This document shows, in pieces, positions 36,532 to 48,390 of a DNA stretch of 64,000 nucleotides. Both the position numbers and the translations under genes were made by a program. The stretch's first letter is position 1, and each line of letters starts with the position of its first letter. The notes beneath the pieces are model-generated. The model did not search any database. It was not told where the DNA came from and worked only from the letters and a program-made list of their open reading frames with translations. This DNA comes from Anagrus nilaparvatae. Its lineage: Eukaryota > Arthropoda > Insecta > Hymenoptera > Mymaridae. The DNA is taken from NCBI GenBank assembly GCA_022575985.1, contig JAKSXM010000366.1, forward strand, positions 1-64,000, given 5' to 3'.

Positions 36532-39500
36532 GAGTTAGGTGATAGAAATTAAACATTAATTAATTTAAGCATTAAGTAATAATTTAATTTTGAGTTAGGT
36601 GATTGACATTAAACATAAATTTAAGCATTAAGTAAGAATTTAAATAATAACTTAATGACTACATATTAACTGCATCCATTATGATATTGCATGCAATAGT
36701 TAAAAATTCTTGTTAAATACTTGATAAAAATATAAGAATATGCATAAGAGGAATTTAGTTAGATATGGAAAGTAACCACTTGCAACGTACAAATGCTGCA
36801 TATAATAGATAAGAATATAATAGTTAGCTAAAATAGTTTTTTTTACTATTCAGTTTCTAACAAATAAAATAATGGTATAAAAATAAATGAATTCAGTCAA
36901 GTAACTGAACTGAAACATTGAATTTAGAGTTATTCAACTCATGAGTAAACTGCAGTATAAATAATAAAATGTCAATTAAATCATTAAATTACTGCCTAAA
37001 ATTGTTAACTAATTAAGGGCTAAGCACTATAAATTTTATATATAGTCAATTTAATGAAGAAAAATTATAAAACAGCCACTAATTAGAATAATAAATTAGA
37101 ATTTGATAGCACCAGAATCATCAGAATCCTGATTGCCGCGCGTTAAGGAAATGATGATTGCTGAGCGTTAAGGAAATTTGAGTTAGAAATCCTGACTGCT
37201 GAGCGTTAAGGAAATTTGTGTTAGAAATCCTGATTGCCGAACGTTAAGGAAATCCTGATTGCTGAGCGTTAAGGAATTCCTGATTGCCGAGCGTTAATTG
37301 CCGAGCGTTAAGGAAATCCTGGTTGCCGAGCGTTAAGGAAATCCTGATTGCCGAGCGTTAAGGAAATCCTGATTGCCGAGCTTTAAGGAATTCCTGATTG
37401 ACGAGCATTAAGGAAATCCTGAATGCTGAGCGTTAAGGAAATTTGAGTTAGAAATCCTGACTGTTGAGCGTTAAGGAAATTTGAGTTAGAAATCCTGACT
37501 GCTGAGCGTTAAGGAAATTTGAGTTAGAAATCCTGACTGCTGAGCGTTAAGGAAATTTGTGTTAGAAATCCTGATTGCCGAACGTTAAGGAAATCCTGAT
37601 TGCTGAGCGTTAAGGAATTCCTGATTGCCGAGCGTTAATTGCTGAGCGTTAAGGAAATCTTGGTTGCTGAGCGTTAAGGAAATCCTGATTGCTGAGCTTT
37701 AGTTGCCGAGCGTTAAGAAAATCCTGATTGCCGAGCGTTAAGGAATTCCTGATTGCCGAGCGTTAAGGAAATCCTGAATGCCGAGCGTTAAGGAAATAAT
37801 GATTGCTGAGCGTTAAGGAAATTTGAGTTAGGTGATAGAAATTAAACATTAATTAATTTAAGCATTAAGTAATAATTTAATTTTGAGTTAGGTGATAGAC
37901 ATTAAACATAAATTTAAGCATTAAGTAAGAATTTAAATAATAACTTAATGACTACATATTAACTGCATCCATTATGATATTGCATGCAATAGTTAAAAAT
38001 TCTTGTTAAATACTTGATAAAAATATAAGAATATGCATAAGAGGAATTTAGTTAGATATGGAAAGTAACCACTTGCAACGTACAAATGCTGCATATAATA
38101 GATAAGAATATAATAGTTAGCTAAAATAGTTTTTTTACTATGCAGTTTCTAACAAATAAAATAATGGTATAAAAATAAATGAATTCAGTCAAGTAACTGA
38201 ACTGAAACATTGAATTTAGAGTTTTTCATCTCATGAGTAAACTGCAGTATAAATAATAAAATGTCAATTAAATCATTAAATTACTGCCTAAAATTGTTAA
38301 CTAATTAAGGGCTAAGCACTATAAATTTTATATATAGTCAATTTAATGAAGAAAAATTATAAAACAGCCACTAATTAGAATAATAAATTAGAATTTGATA
38401 GCACCAGAATCATCAGAATCCTGATTGCCGAGCGTTAAGGAAATTTGAGTTAGAAATCCTGACTGCTGAGCGTTAAGGAAATTTGTGTTAGAAATCCTGA
38501 TTGCCGAACGTTAAGGAAAACCTGATTGCTGAGCGTTAAGGAATTCCTGATTGCCGAGCGTTAATTGCCGAGCGTTAAGGAAATCCTGGTTGCCGAGCGT
38601 TAAGGAAATCCTGATTGCCGAGCGTTAAGGAAATCCTGATTGCCGAGCTTTAAGGAATTCCTGATTGACGAGCATTAAGGAAATCCTGAATGCTGAGCGT
38701 TAAGGAAATTTGAGTTAGAAATCCTGACTGCTGAGCGTTAAGGAAATTTGTGTTAGAAATCCTGATTGCCGAACGTTAAGGAAATCCTGATTGCTGAGCG
38801 TTAAGGAATTCCTGATTGCCGAGCGTTAATTGCCGAGCGTTAAGGAAATCTTGGTTGCTGAGCGTTAAGGAAATCCTGATTGCTGAGCTTTAGTTGCCGA
38901 GCGTTAAGAAAATCCTGATTGCCGAGCGTTAAGGAATTCCTGATTGCCGAGCGTTAAGGAAATCCTGAATGCCGAGCGTTAAGGAAATAATGATTGCTGA
39001 GCGTTAAGGAAATTTGAGTTAGGTGATAGAAATTAAACATTAATTAATTTAAGCATTAAGTAATAATTTAATTTGGAGTTAGGTGATAGACATTAAACAT
39101 AAATTTAAGCATTAAGTAAGAATTTAAATAATAACTTAATGACTACATATTAACTGCATCCATTATGATATTGCATGCAATAGTTAAAAATTGTTAAATA
39201 CTTGATAAAAATATAAGAATCATATGCATAAGAGGAATTTAGTTAGATATGGAAAGTAACCACTTGCAACGTACAAATGCTGCATATAATAGATAAGAAT
39301 ATAATAGTTAGTTAAAATAGTTTTTTTACTATGCAGTTTCTAACAAATAAAATAATGGTATATAAATAAATGAATTCAGTAACTGAAGTAACTGAACTGA
39401 AACATTGAATTTAGAGTTATTCAACTCATGAGTAAACTACAGTATAAATAATAAAATGTCAATTAAATAATTAAATTACTGCCTAAAATTGTTAACTAAT

Positions 39501-40248
39501 TAAGGGCTAAGCCCTATAAATTTTATATATAGTCAATTTAATGAAGAAAAATTATAAAACAGCCACTAATTAAAATAATAAATGAAGCCATTAGAATTTG
39601 ATAGCACCAGAATCATCAGAATCCTGATTGCCGAGCGTTAAGGAAATGATGATTGCTGAGCGTTAAGGAAATTTGAGTTAGAAATCCTGACTGCTGAGCG
39701 TTAAGGAAATCCTGATTGCTGGAAATTTGAGTTAGAAATCCTGATTGCCGAACGTTAAGGAAATCCTGATTGCTGAGCGTTAAGAAATTCCTGATTGCCT
39801 AGCGTTAATTGCCGAGCGTTAAGGAAATCCTGATTGCCGAGCTTTAAGGAATTCCTGATTGACGAGCGTTAAGGAAATCCTGAATGCCGAGCGTTAAGAA
39901 AATAATGATTGCTGAGCGTTAAGGAAATTTGAGTTAGGTGATAGAAATTAAACATTAATTAATTTAAGCATTAAGTAATAATTTAATTTTGAGTTAGGTG
40001 ATAGACATTAAACATAAATTTAAGCATAAAGTAAGAATTTAAATAATAACTTAATGACTACATATTAACTGCATCCATTATGATATTGCATGCAATAGTT
40101 AAAAATTCTTGTTAAATACTTGATAAAAATATAAGAATCATATGCATTAGAGGAATTTAGTTAGATATGGAAAGTAACCACTTGCAACGTACAAATGCTG
40201 CATATAATAGATAAGAATATAATGGTTAGTTAAAATAGTTTTTTTACT
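36532..40248 (+). repeat. Main satellite: four C cores with blocks of about 300-700 bp
   Basis: Class C cores lie at 36532-37124, 37825-38416 and 39016-39620. A fourth begins at 39931 and breaks off at 40248 inside the T-tract, where orientation flips. Core-to-core distances are about 1.29, 1.19 and 0.92 kb. The first two cores share a deletion to AAGAATATGCATAAG. The third has a local duplication, CAGTAACTGAAGTAACTG, near 39377. Confidence 0.85.
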
Positions 40249-42042
40249 CGTCAATCAGGAATTCCTTAAAGCTCGGCAATCAGGATTTCCTTAACGCTCG
40301 GCAATCAGGATTTCCTTAACGCTCAGCAACCAGGATTTCCTTAACGCTCGGCAATTAACGCTCGGCAATCAGGATTTCCTTAACGTTCGGCAATCAGGAT
40401 TTCTAACTCAAATTTCCAGCAATCAGGATTTCTTTAACGCTCAGCAGTCAGGATTTCTAACTCAAATTTCCTTAACGCTCAGCAATCATCATTTCCTTAA
40501 CGCTCGGCAATCAGGATTCTGATGATTCTGGTGCTATAAAATTCTAATTTATTATTCTAATTAGTGGCTGTTTTATAATTTTTCTTCATTAAATTGACTA
40601 TATATAAAATTTATAGTGCTTAGCCCTTAATTAGTTAACAATTTTAGGCAGTAATTTAATGATTTAATTGACATTTTATTATTTATACTGCAGTTTACTC
40701 ATGAGTTGAATAACTCTAAATTCAATGTTTCAGTTCAGTTACTTGACTGAATTCATTTATTTTTATACCATTATTTTATTTGTTAGAAACTGCATAGTAA
40801 AAAAACTATTTTAGCTAACTATTATATTCTTATCTATTATATGCAGCATTTGTACGTTGCAAGTGGTTACTTCCCATATCTAACTAAATTCCTCTTATGT
40901 TTTATATTCTTATATTTTTATCAAGCATTTCATATTCTTATATTTCTTTCATATTCTTATATTTTTATCAAGCATTTAACAAGAATTTTTAACTATTGCA
41001 TGCAATATCATAATGGATGCAGTTAATATGTAGTCAATAAGTTATTATTTAAATTCTTACTTAATGCTTAAATTTATGTTTAATGTCTATCACCTAACTC
41101 AAAATTAAATTATTACTTAATGCTTAAATTAATTAATGTTTAATTTCTATCACCTAACTCAAATTTCCTTAACGCTCAGCAATCATTATTTCCTTAACGC
41201 TCGGCATTCAGGATTTCCTTAACGCTCAGCAACCAAGATTTCCTTAACGCTCGGCAATTAACGCTCGGCAATCAGGAATTCCTTAACGCTCAGCAATCAG
41301 GATTTCCTTAACGTTCGGCAATCAGGATTTCTAACACAAATTTCCTTAATGCTCAGCAGTCAGGATTTCTAACTCAAATTTCCTTAACGCTCAGCAATCA
41401 TCATTTTCTTCACGCTCGGCAATCAGGATTTCTAAATCATTAAGGATTTCCTTAACGCTCGGTAATCAATCAATCATTAAGGATTTCCTTAACGCTCGGC
41501 AATTAGGATTTCCTTAACGCTCGGCAATAAGGATTTCCTTAACGCTCGGCAATAAGGATTTTCTTAACGCTCAGCAATCAGGATTCTAAAGATTCTGGTG
41601 CTATTAAATTCTAATAGCTTCTCTTATTATTCTAATAAGTGGCTGCATTATAAGTTTTCTTCATTAAATTGACTATATATAAAATTTATAGTGCTTAGAC
41701 CTTAAATAGTTAACAATTTTAGGCAGTAATTTAATGATTTAATTGACATTTTATTATTTATACTGCAGTTTACTCAAAACTCTAAATTCAATATTTCAGT
41801 TCAGTTACTTGACTGAATTCATTTATTTTTATCACATTTAGTTTATATGTTAGATACTGCATAGTAAAAAAACTATTTTATCTAACTATTATATTCTTAT
41901 CTATTATATGCAGCATTTATATGTTGCAAGGGGTTACTTTCAATATCTAACTAAATTCTTCTAATGATTCTTATATTTTTAACAAGTATTTAACAAGAAT
42001 TTTTAACTATTGATGCAGTTAATATGTAGTCATTAAGTTATT
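40249..42042 (-). repeat. Main satellite in minus orientation, flip module copy 1
   Basis: Orientation switches at 40248/40249 (TTTTTACT followed by CGTCAATCAGG), with CT shared by both sides. The module has a subrepeat block (to about 40518), a reverse C core (40519-41160), a block (41161-41585) and a reverse B core (41586-42042). The C core holds an expansion of the ATTCTTATATTTTTATC stretch (about 40898-40980). The B core has lost part of its GCATGCAATATCATAATGG region near 42011 and reads CTTAGACC instead of CTTAGCCC. The module recurs at 46026 with an offset of 5,777 bp. Confidence 0.85.
40898..40980 (-). repeat. Local expansion of ATTCTTATATTTTTATC in a reverse core
   Basis: Where other cores have one ATTCTTATATTTTTATCAAG stretch, this one has about three degenerate copies (TCATATTCTTATATTTC and similar). 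It is repeated identically at about 46675-46757 because the whole module was duplicated. Confidence 0.8.
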
Positions 42043-44173
42043 AAAATTTAAATTTAAGCATTAAGTAATAATTTAATTTTGAGTTAGGTGATAGACATTA
42101 AACATAAATTTAAGCATTAAGTAAGAATTTAAATAATAACTTAATGACTACATATTGTTAAAAATATAAGAATCATTAGAAGAATTTAGTTAGATATTGA
42201 AAGTAACCACTTACAACGTACAAATGCTGCATATAATAGATAAGAATATAATAGTTAGATAAAATAGTTATTTTACTATGCAGTTTCTAACAAATAAACT
42301 AAATGTGATAAAAATAAATAAATTCAGTCAAGTAACTGAACTGAAACATTGAATTTAGAGTTATTCAACTCATGAAAAAACTGCTGTATAAATATGAAAA
42401 TGTCAATTAAATCATTAAATTACTGCCTAAAATTGTTAACTAATTAAGGGCTAAGCAATATAAATTTTATATATAGTCAATTTAATGAAGAAAAATTATA
42501 AAACAGCCACTAATTAGAATAATAAATGAAGCCATTAGAATTTGATAGCACCAGAATCATCAGAATCCTGATTGCCGAGCGTTAAAGAAATGATGATTGC
42601 TGAGCGTTAAGGAAATTTGAGTTAGAAATCCTGACTGCTGAGCGTTAAGGAAATATGTGTTAGAAATCCTGATTGCCGAACGTTAAGGAAATTCTGATTG
42701 CTTAGCGTTAAGGAATTCCTGAATGCCGAGCATTAATTGTTGAGCGTTAAGGAAAACCTGATTGCTGAGTGTTAATAGCCGAGCGTTAAGGAAATCCTGA
42801 TTGCCGAGCGTTAAGGAAATCCTGAATGCCGAGCGTTAAGGAAATAATGATTGCCGAACGTTAAGGAAATAATGATTGCTGAGCGTTAAGGAAATTTGAG
42901 TTAGGTGATAGAAATTAAACATCTATTTAAGCATTATGTAATAATTTAAGTAATAACTTAATGACTACATATTAACTTCATCCATTATGATATTGCATGC
43001 AATAGTTAAAAATACTTGTTAAATACTTGTTAAAAATATAAGAATCATTATAGGAATTTAGTTAGATATTGAAAGTAACCCCTTGCAACATATAAATGCT
43101 GCATATAATAGATAAGAATATAATAGTTAGATAAAATAGTTTTTTTACTATGCAGTATTTAACATATAAACTAAATGTGATAAAAATAAATGAATTCAGT
43201 CAAGTAACTGAACTGAAATATTGAATTTAGAGTTATTCAACTTATGAGTAAACTGCAGTATAAATAATAAAATGTCAATTAAATCATTAAATTACTGCCT
43301 AAAATTGTTAACTATTTAAGGGCTAAGCACTATAAATTTTATATATAGTCAATTCAATGAAGAAAAATTATAATGCAGCCACTTATTAGAATAATAAGAG
43401 AAGCTATTAGAATATAATAGCACCAGAATCTTTAGAATCCTGATTGCTGAGCGTTAAGAAAATCCTTATTGCCGAGCGTTAAGGAAATCCTTATTGCCGA
43501 GCGTTAAGGAAATCCTAATTGCCGAGCGTTAAGCAAATCCTGATTGCCGAATGTTAATTGCCGAGCGTTAAGGAAATCCTTAATGATTGATTGATTGCCG
43601 AGCGTTAAGGAAATCCTTAATGATTTAGAAATCCTGATTGCCGAGCGTGAAGGAAATGATGATTGCTGAGCGTTAAGGAAATTTGAGTTAGAAATCCTGA
43701 CTGCTGAGCGTTAAGGAAATTTGTGTTAGAAATCCTGATTGCCGAACGTTAAGGAAATCCTGATTGCTGAGCGTTAAGGAATTCCTGATTGCCGAGAGTT
43801 AATTGCCGAGCGTTAAGGAAATCTTGGTTGCTGAGCGGTAAGGAAATCCTGATTGCTGAGCTTTAGTTGCCGAGCGTTAAGAAAATCATGATTGCCGAGC
43901 TTTAAGGAATTCCTGATTGCCGAGCGTTAAGGAAATCCTGAATGCCGAGCGTTAAGGAAATAATGATTGCTGAGCGTTAAGGAAATTTGAGTTAGGTGAT
44001 AGAAATTAAACATTAATTAATTTAAGCATTAAGTAATAATTTAATTTTGAGTTAGGTGATAGACATTAAACATAAATTTAAGCATTAAGTAAGAATTTAA
44101 ATAATAACTTAATGACTACATATTAACTGCATCCATTATGATATTGCATGCAATAGTTAAAAATTCTTGTTAA
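42043..44173 (+). repeat. Main satellite, plus orientation, up to the transposon
   Basis: This holds a core (42043-42570), a block, a B core (42898-43434), a block (43435-43988) and the left part of a C core (43989-44173). The first core has a deletion of about 55 bp joining ACATATT to GTTAAAAATATAAG near 42155. The stretch matches 48947-51099 at a constant offset of 6,926 bp, including the deletion and the GTTAAAGAAATG variant (42581 and 49507). Confidence 0.85.
44170..44173. other. Left TTAA target-site copy
   Basis: TTAA directly before the CCCTTCGCC terminus. It corresponds to the single TTAA at the empty paralogous site, 51096-51099. Confidence 0.9.
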
Positions 44174-44189
44174 CCCTTCGCCTGTCCTC
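44174..44189 (+). repeat. Left terminal inverted repeat
   Basis: CCCTTCGCCTGTCCTC. Its partner at 45084-45099 differs at one position (CCCTCCGCC when read from the right end). The similarity to an internal copy extends further, to 32 bp (44174-44205). Confidence 0.88.
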
Positions 44190-44396
44190 AGGGTCGATAT
44201 CGTCCATCGACTTTTTACGATATTGCTGTAACGCAGAAATGCGCAATGGGTGATGGTTGGTTACCCCACCTAAAAAAACTTAGGCACATATTATGAACAC
44301 ACGCCAAGCCGCGTTAGTTTTGGTTTAGCCGTTTAGCCGTACCGTGTGTGCAAAGTTGGACCGTGGACGATATCGACCCTGAGGACAGGCGGAGGG
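44174..44396. mobile_element. Internal 223-bp unit with its own 32-bp inverted ends
   Basis: The first 32 bases of the element recur in reverse complement at 44365-44396 with one mismatch, again ending GGCGGAGGG. They enclose a relatively GC-rich 159-bp interior. This has the form of a complete miniature element in its own right, but no TTAA follows 44396 (AGTTTTTTT does). The larger element may have arisen when a miniature element gained the AT-rich 44397-45039 segment plus a second right end. It may instead use internal inverted repeats of the kind known in some piggyBac ends. Confidence 0.6.
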
Positions 44397-45039
44397 AGTT
44401 TTTTTGCTATTTCTTGAAAGTAGAAATTTTTGTTATTTTTGCTCCAAATGAAGTAATTTCTTCACATATTATACTTTTTTCATGTACAAATGAATATAAC
44501 ATAGAATGTGACCCATTTTCACTAAAAAAATCCATTTTTTTACTTTTCCAAAATTTAATTGTATTTTGACCAAAAAACTTAATTTTTCTTGAAAATTTTT
44601 TTTTCTTTACTTATACAAAGGGTGGAGTATATTTTTAAATAACTTTTTTGAACATTTAATGCCCCTAAGTGGGTTTTTATCCCAAAAAACCTTCAATTTT
44701 TTAAAATTTTTTTACTCGAAAAAAGGCCCATTTTCAGGTTGCGAAATAATTATGGTTTTTTCAGCGGAGCCAAATCTGGGTAGGTTGTTTTTGAAGGTAT
44801 ATATCTAAAGCTTAAAACCTTAGAATATTTTTCCTTAATACCCATTGGGGCCGGAGTTATGAATTTTTAACCAAAAATCGAAAAAATGCTCGTTTTCCGC
44901 TACTCCGGAATTTTTTCCGCAAAACTGAGCGGACATTTTAGCCGAAAAACTTTTTTAATCTTTAGTTGGGATGTTTATCTAAAACCTCAAAAAAAAATTT
45001 TGGCCAAAAATTGTTTTTAAAGGTGTTAAAAAATGACGC
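44397..45039. other. AT-rich interior of the TTAA element, no gene
   Basis: This has long A and T runs and several short GC-containing islands (for example near 44760-44790 and 44850-44930), with no tandem structure. I see no reading frame of meaningful length, no transposase motif and no similarity to the satellite. It is filler DNA of unknown origin. Confidence 0.7.
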
Positions 45040-45083
45040 GGACGATATCGACCCTGAGGACAGGCCGAGGAGGTAAAAATGTA

Positions 45084-45099
45084 GAGGACAGGCGGAGGG
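45084..45099 (-). repeat. Right terminal inverted repeat
   Basis: GAGGACAGGCGGAGGG, the inverted partner of the left end. A 26-bp copy of the left subterminal sequence, again inverted, lies just inside at 45040-45065. The right end is thus partly doubled, with a short AT-rich spacer (45066-45083) between the two pieces. Confidence 0.85.
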
Positions 45100-45103
45100 T
45101 TAA
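45100..45103. other. Right TTAA target-site copy
   Basis: TTAA directly after the GGCGGAGGG terminus. Satellite core sequence (ATACTTGATAAAAATATAAG) resumes at once. Confidence 0.9.
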
Positions 45104-46025
45104 ATACTTGATAAAAATATAAGAATCATATGCATTAGAGGAATTTAGTTAGATATGGAAAGTAACCACTTGCAACGTACAAATGCTGCATATAATAGAT
45201 AAGAATATAATAGTTAGCTAAAATAGTTTTTTTACTATGCAGTTTCTAACAAATAAAATAATGGTATAAAAATAAATGAATTCAGTCAAGTAACTGAACT
45301 GAAACATTGAATTTAGAGTTATTCAACTCATGAGTAAACTGCAGTATAAATAATATAATGTCAATTAAATCATTAAATTACTGCCTAAAATTGTTAACTA
45401 ATTAAGGGCTAAGCACTATAAATTTTATATATAGTCAATTTAATGAAGAAAAATTATAAAACAGCCACTAATTAGAATAATAAATTAGAATTTGATAGCA
45501 CCAGAATCATCAGAATCCTGATTGCCGAACGTTAAGGAAATCCTGAGTGCTGAGCGTTAAGGAATTCCTGATTGCCGAGCGTTAATTGCCGAGCGTTAAG
45601 GAAATCCTGATTGCCGAGCGTTAAGGAAATCCTGATTGCTGAGCGTTAAGGAAATCCTGAATGTCGAGCGTTAAGGAAATAATGATTGCTGAGCGTTAAG
45701 GAAATTTGAGTTAGGTGATAGAAATTAAACATTAAGTAATTTAAGCATTAAGTAATAATTTAATTTTGAGTTAGGTGATAGACATTAAACATAAATTTAA
45801 GCATAAAGTAAGAATTTAAATAATAACTTAATGACTACATATTAACTGCATCCATTATGATATTGCATGCAATAGTTAAAAATTCTTGTTAAATACTTGA
45901 TAAAAATATAAGAATCATATGCATTAGAGGAATTTAGTTAGATATGGAAAGTAACCACTTGCAACGTACAAATGCTGCATATAATAGATAAGAATATAAT
46001 GGTTAGTTAAAATAGTTTTTTTACT
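45104..46025 (+). repeat. Main satellite: rest of the interrupted C core, block, truncated C core
   Basis: The C core interrupted by the transposon continues to 45513. It carries the TAATATAATG variant at 45351 that its empty paralogue has at 51347. A block of about 195 bp leads to a C core (45708-46025) with the GCATAAAG and AATGGTTAG variants. It breaks off in the T-tract exactly as the core at 39931 does. Confidence 0.88.
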
Positions 46026-48390
46026 CGTCAATCAGGAATTCCTTAAAGCTCGGCAATCAGGATTTCCTTAACGCTCGGCAATCAGGATTTCCTTAACGCT
46101 CAGCAACCAGGATTTCCTTAACGCTCGGCAATTAACGCTCGGCAATCAGGATTTCCTTAACGTTCGGCAATCAGGATTTCTAACTCAAATTTCCAGCAAT
46201 CAGGATTTCTTTAACGCTCAGCAGTCAGGATTTCTAACTCAAATTTCCTTAACGCTCAGCAATCATCATTTCCTTAACGCTCGGCAATCAGGATTCTGAT
46301 GATTCTGGTGCTATAAAATTCTAATTTATTATTCTAATTAGTGGCTGTTTTATAATTTTTCTTCATTAAATTGACTATATATAAAATTTATAGTGCTTAG
46401 CCCTTAATTAGTTAACAATTTTAGGCAGTAATTTAATGATTTAATTGACATTTTATTATTTATACTGCAGTTTACTCATGAGTTGAATAACTCTAAATTC
46501 AATGTTTCAGTTCAGTTACTTGACTGAATTCATTTATTTTTATACCATTATTTTATTTGTTAGAAACTGCATAGTAAAAAAACTATTTTAGCTAACTATT
46601 ATATTCTTATCTATTATATGCAGCATTTGTACGTTGCAAGTGGTTACTTCCCATATCTAACTAAATTCCTCTTATGTTTTATATTCTTATATTTTTATCA
46701 AGCATTTCATATTCTTATATTTCTTTCATATTCTTATATTTTTATCAAGCATTTAACAAGAATTTTTAACTATTGCATGCAATATCATAATGGATGCAGT
46801 TAATATGTAGTCAATAAGTTATTATTTAAATTCTTACTTAATGCTTAAATTTATGTTTAATGTCTATCACCTAACTCAAAATTAAATTATTACTTAATGC
46901 TTAAATTAATTAATGTTTAATTTCTATCACCTAACTCAAATTTCCTTAACGCTCAGCAATCATTATTTCCTTAACGCTCGGCATTCAGGATTTCCTTAAC
47001 GCTCAGCAACCAAGATTTCCTTAACGCTCGGCAATTAACGCTCGGCAATCAGGAATTCCTTAACGCTCAGCAATCAGGATTTCCTTAACGTTCGGCAATC
47101 AGGATTTCTAACACAAATTTCCTTAATGCTCAGCAGTCAGGATTTCTAACTCAAATTTCCTTAACGCTCAGCAATCATCATTTTCTTCACGCTCGGCAAT
47201 CAGGATTTCTTAATCATTAAGGATTTCCTTAACGCTCGGTAATCAATCAATCATTAAGGATTTCCTTAACGCTCGGCAATTAGGATTTCCTTAACGCTCG
47301 GCAATAAGGATTTCCTTAACGCTCGGCAATAAGGATTTTCTTAACGCTCAGCAATCAGGATTCTAAAGATTCTGGTGCTATTAAATTCTAATAGCTTCTC
47401 TTATTATTCTAATAAGTGGCTGCATTATAAGTTTTCTTCATTAAATTGACTATATATAAAATTTATAGTGCTTAGACCTTAAATAGTTAACAATTTTAGG
47501 CAGTAATTTAATGATTTAATTGACATTTTATTATTTATACTGCAGTTTACTCAAAACTCTAAATTCAATATTTCAGTTCAGTTACTTGACTGAATTCATT
47601 TATTTTTATCACATTTAGTTTATATGTTAGATACTGCATAGTAAAAAAAACTATTTTATCTAACTATTATATTCTTATCTATTATATGCAGCATTTATAT
47701 GTTGCAAGGGGTTACTTTCAATATCTAACTAAATTCTTCTAATGATTCTTATATTTTTAACAAGTATTTAACAAGAATTTTTAACTATTGATGCAGTTAA
47801 TATGTAGTCATTAAGTTATTACTTAAATTATTACATAATGCTTAAATAGATGTTTAATTTCTATCACCTAACTCAAATTTCCTTAACGCTCAGCAATCAT
47901 TATTTCCTTAACGCTCGGCAATCATTATTTCCTTAACGCTCGGCATTCAGGATTTCCTTAACGCTAGGCAATCAGGATTTCCTTAACGCTCGTCTATTAA
48001 CACTCAGCAATCAGGATTTCCTTAACGCTCAACAATTAACGCTCGGCATTCAGGAATTCCTTAACGCTCAGCAATCAGAATTTCCTTAACGTGCGGCAAT
48101 CAGGATTTCTAACACAAATTTCCTTAACGCTCAGCAGTCAGGATTTCTAACTCAAATTTCCTTAACGCTCAGCAATCATCATTTCCTTAACGCTCGGCAA
48201 TCAGGATTCTGATGATTCTGGTGCTATCAAATTCTAATGGCTTCATTTATTATTCTAATTAGTGGCTGTGTTATAATTTTTCTTCATTAAATTGACTATA
48301 TATAAAATTTATAGTGCTTAGCCCTTAATTAGTTAACAATTTTAGGCAGTAATTTAATGATTTAATTGACATTTTATTATTTATACTGCA
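46026..48390 (-). repeat. Main satellite in minus orientation, flip module copy 2 (longest)
   Basis: This repeats 40249-42042 at an offset of 5,777 bp, including the expanded reverse C core (46296-46937) and the deleted reverse B core (47363-47874). It then continues where copy 1 stopped, with a further block (47875-48206) and part of a core (48207-48390). One extra A in the run at about 47643 and TTCTTAATC near 47207 are the visible differences from copy 1. It ends at CTGCA|GTTAAGG (48390/48391), where orientation returns to plus. Confidence 0.85.

Larger units (their letters stand above)
44174..45099. mobile_element. 926-bp non-autonomous TTAA-specific (piggyBac-type) element
   Basis: The sequence is unlike the satellite and sits inside a C core between two TTAA copies (44170-44173 and 45100-45103). 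Its ends are 16-bp terminal inverted repeats beginning CCCT (44174-44189 and 45084-45099, one mismatch). A paralogous copy of the surrounding core at 51096 has a single TTAA and no insert. The offset between the two copies changes from 6,926 to 5,996, i.e. by exactly 930 = 926 + 4. TTAA target duplication and CCY termini are known piggyBac hallmarks. No transposase is encoded (the longest frame is about 73 codons), so it would have been mobilised in trans. The family itself I do not recognise. Confidence 0.88.

Noticed and set aside
40841..41026. A 61-codon frame, repeated identically at 46618-46803
   Set aside because: It lies wholly in a reverse satellite core with a local ATTCTTATATTTTTATC expansion. 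The identity is explained by duplication of the module, and unexpanded cores do not carry it.
44348..44569. A 73-codon frame in the transposon
   Set aside because: It spans an internal inverted repeat and runs into AT-rich filler. It has no transposase motif and is far too short.
44174..45099. Deletion of the 926 bp from the paralogue instead of insertion here
   Set aside because: The ends carry inverted repeats and an exact TTAA duplication, and all other C cores lack the segment, so insertion is far simpler.
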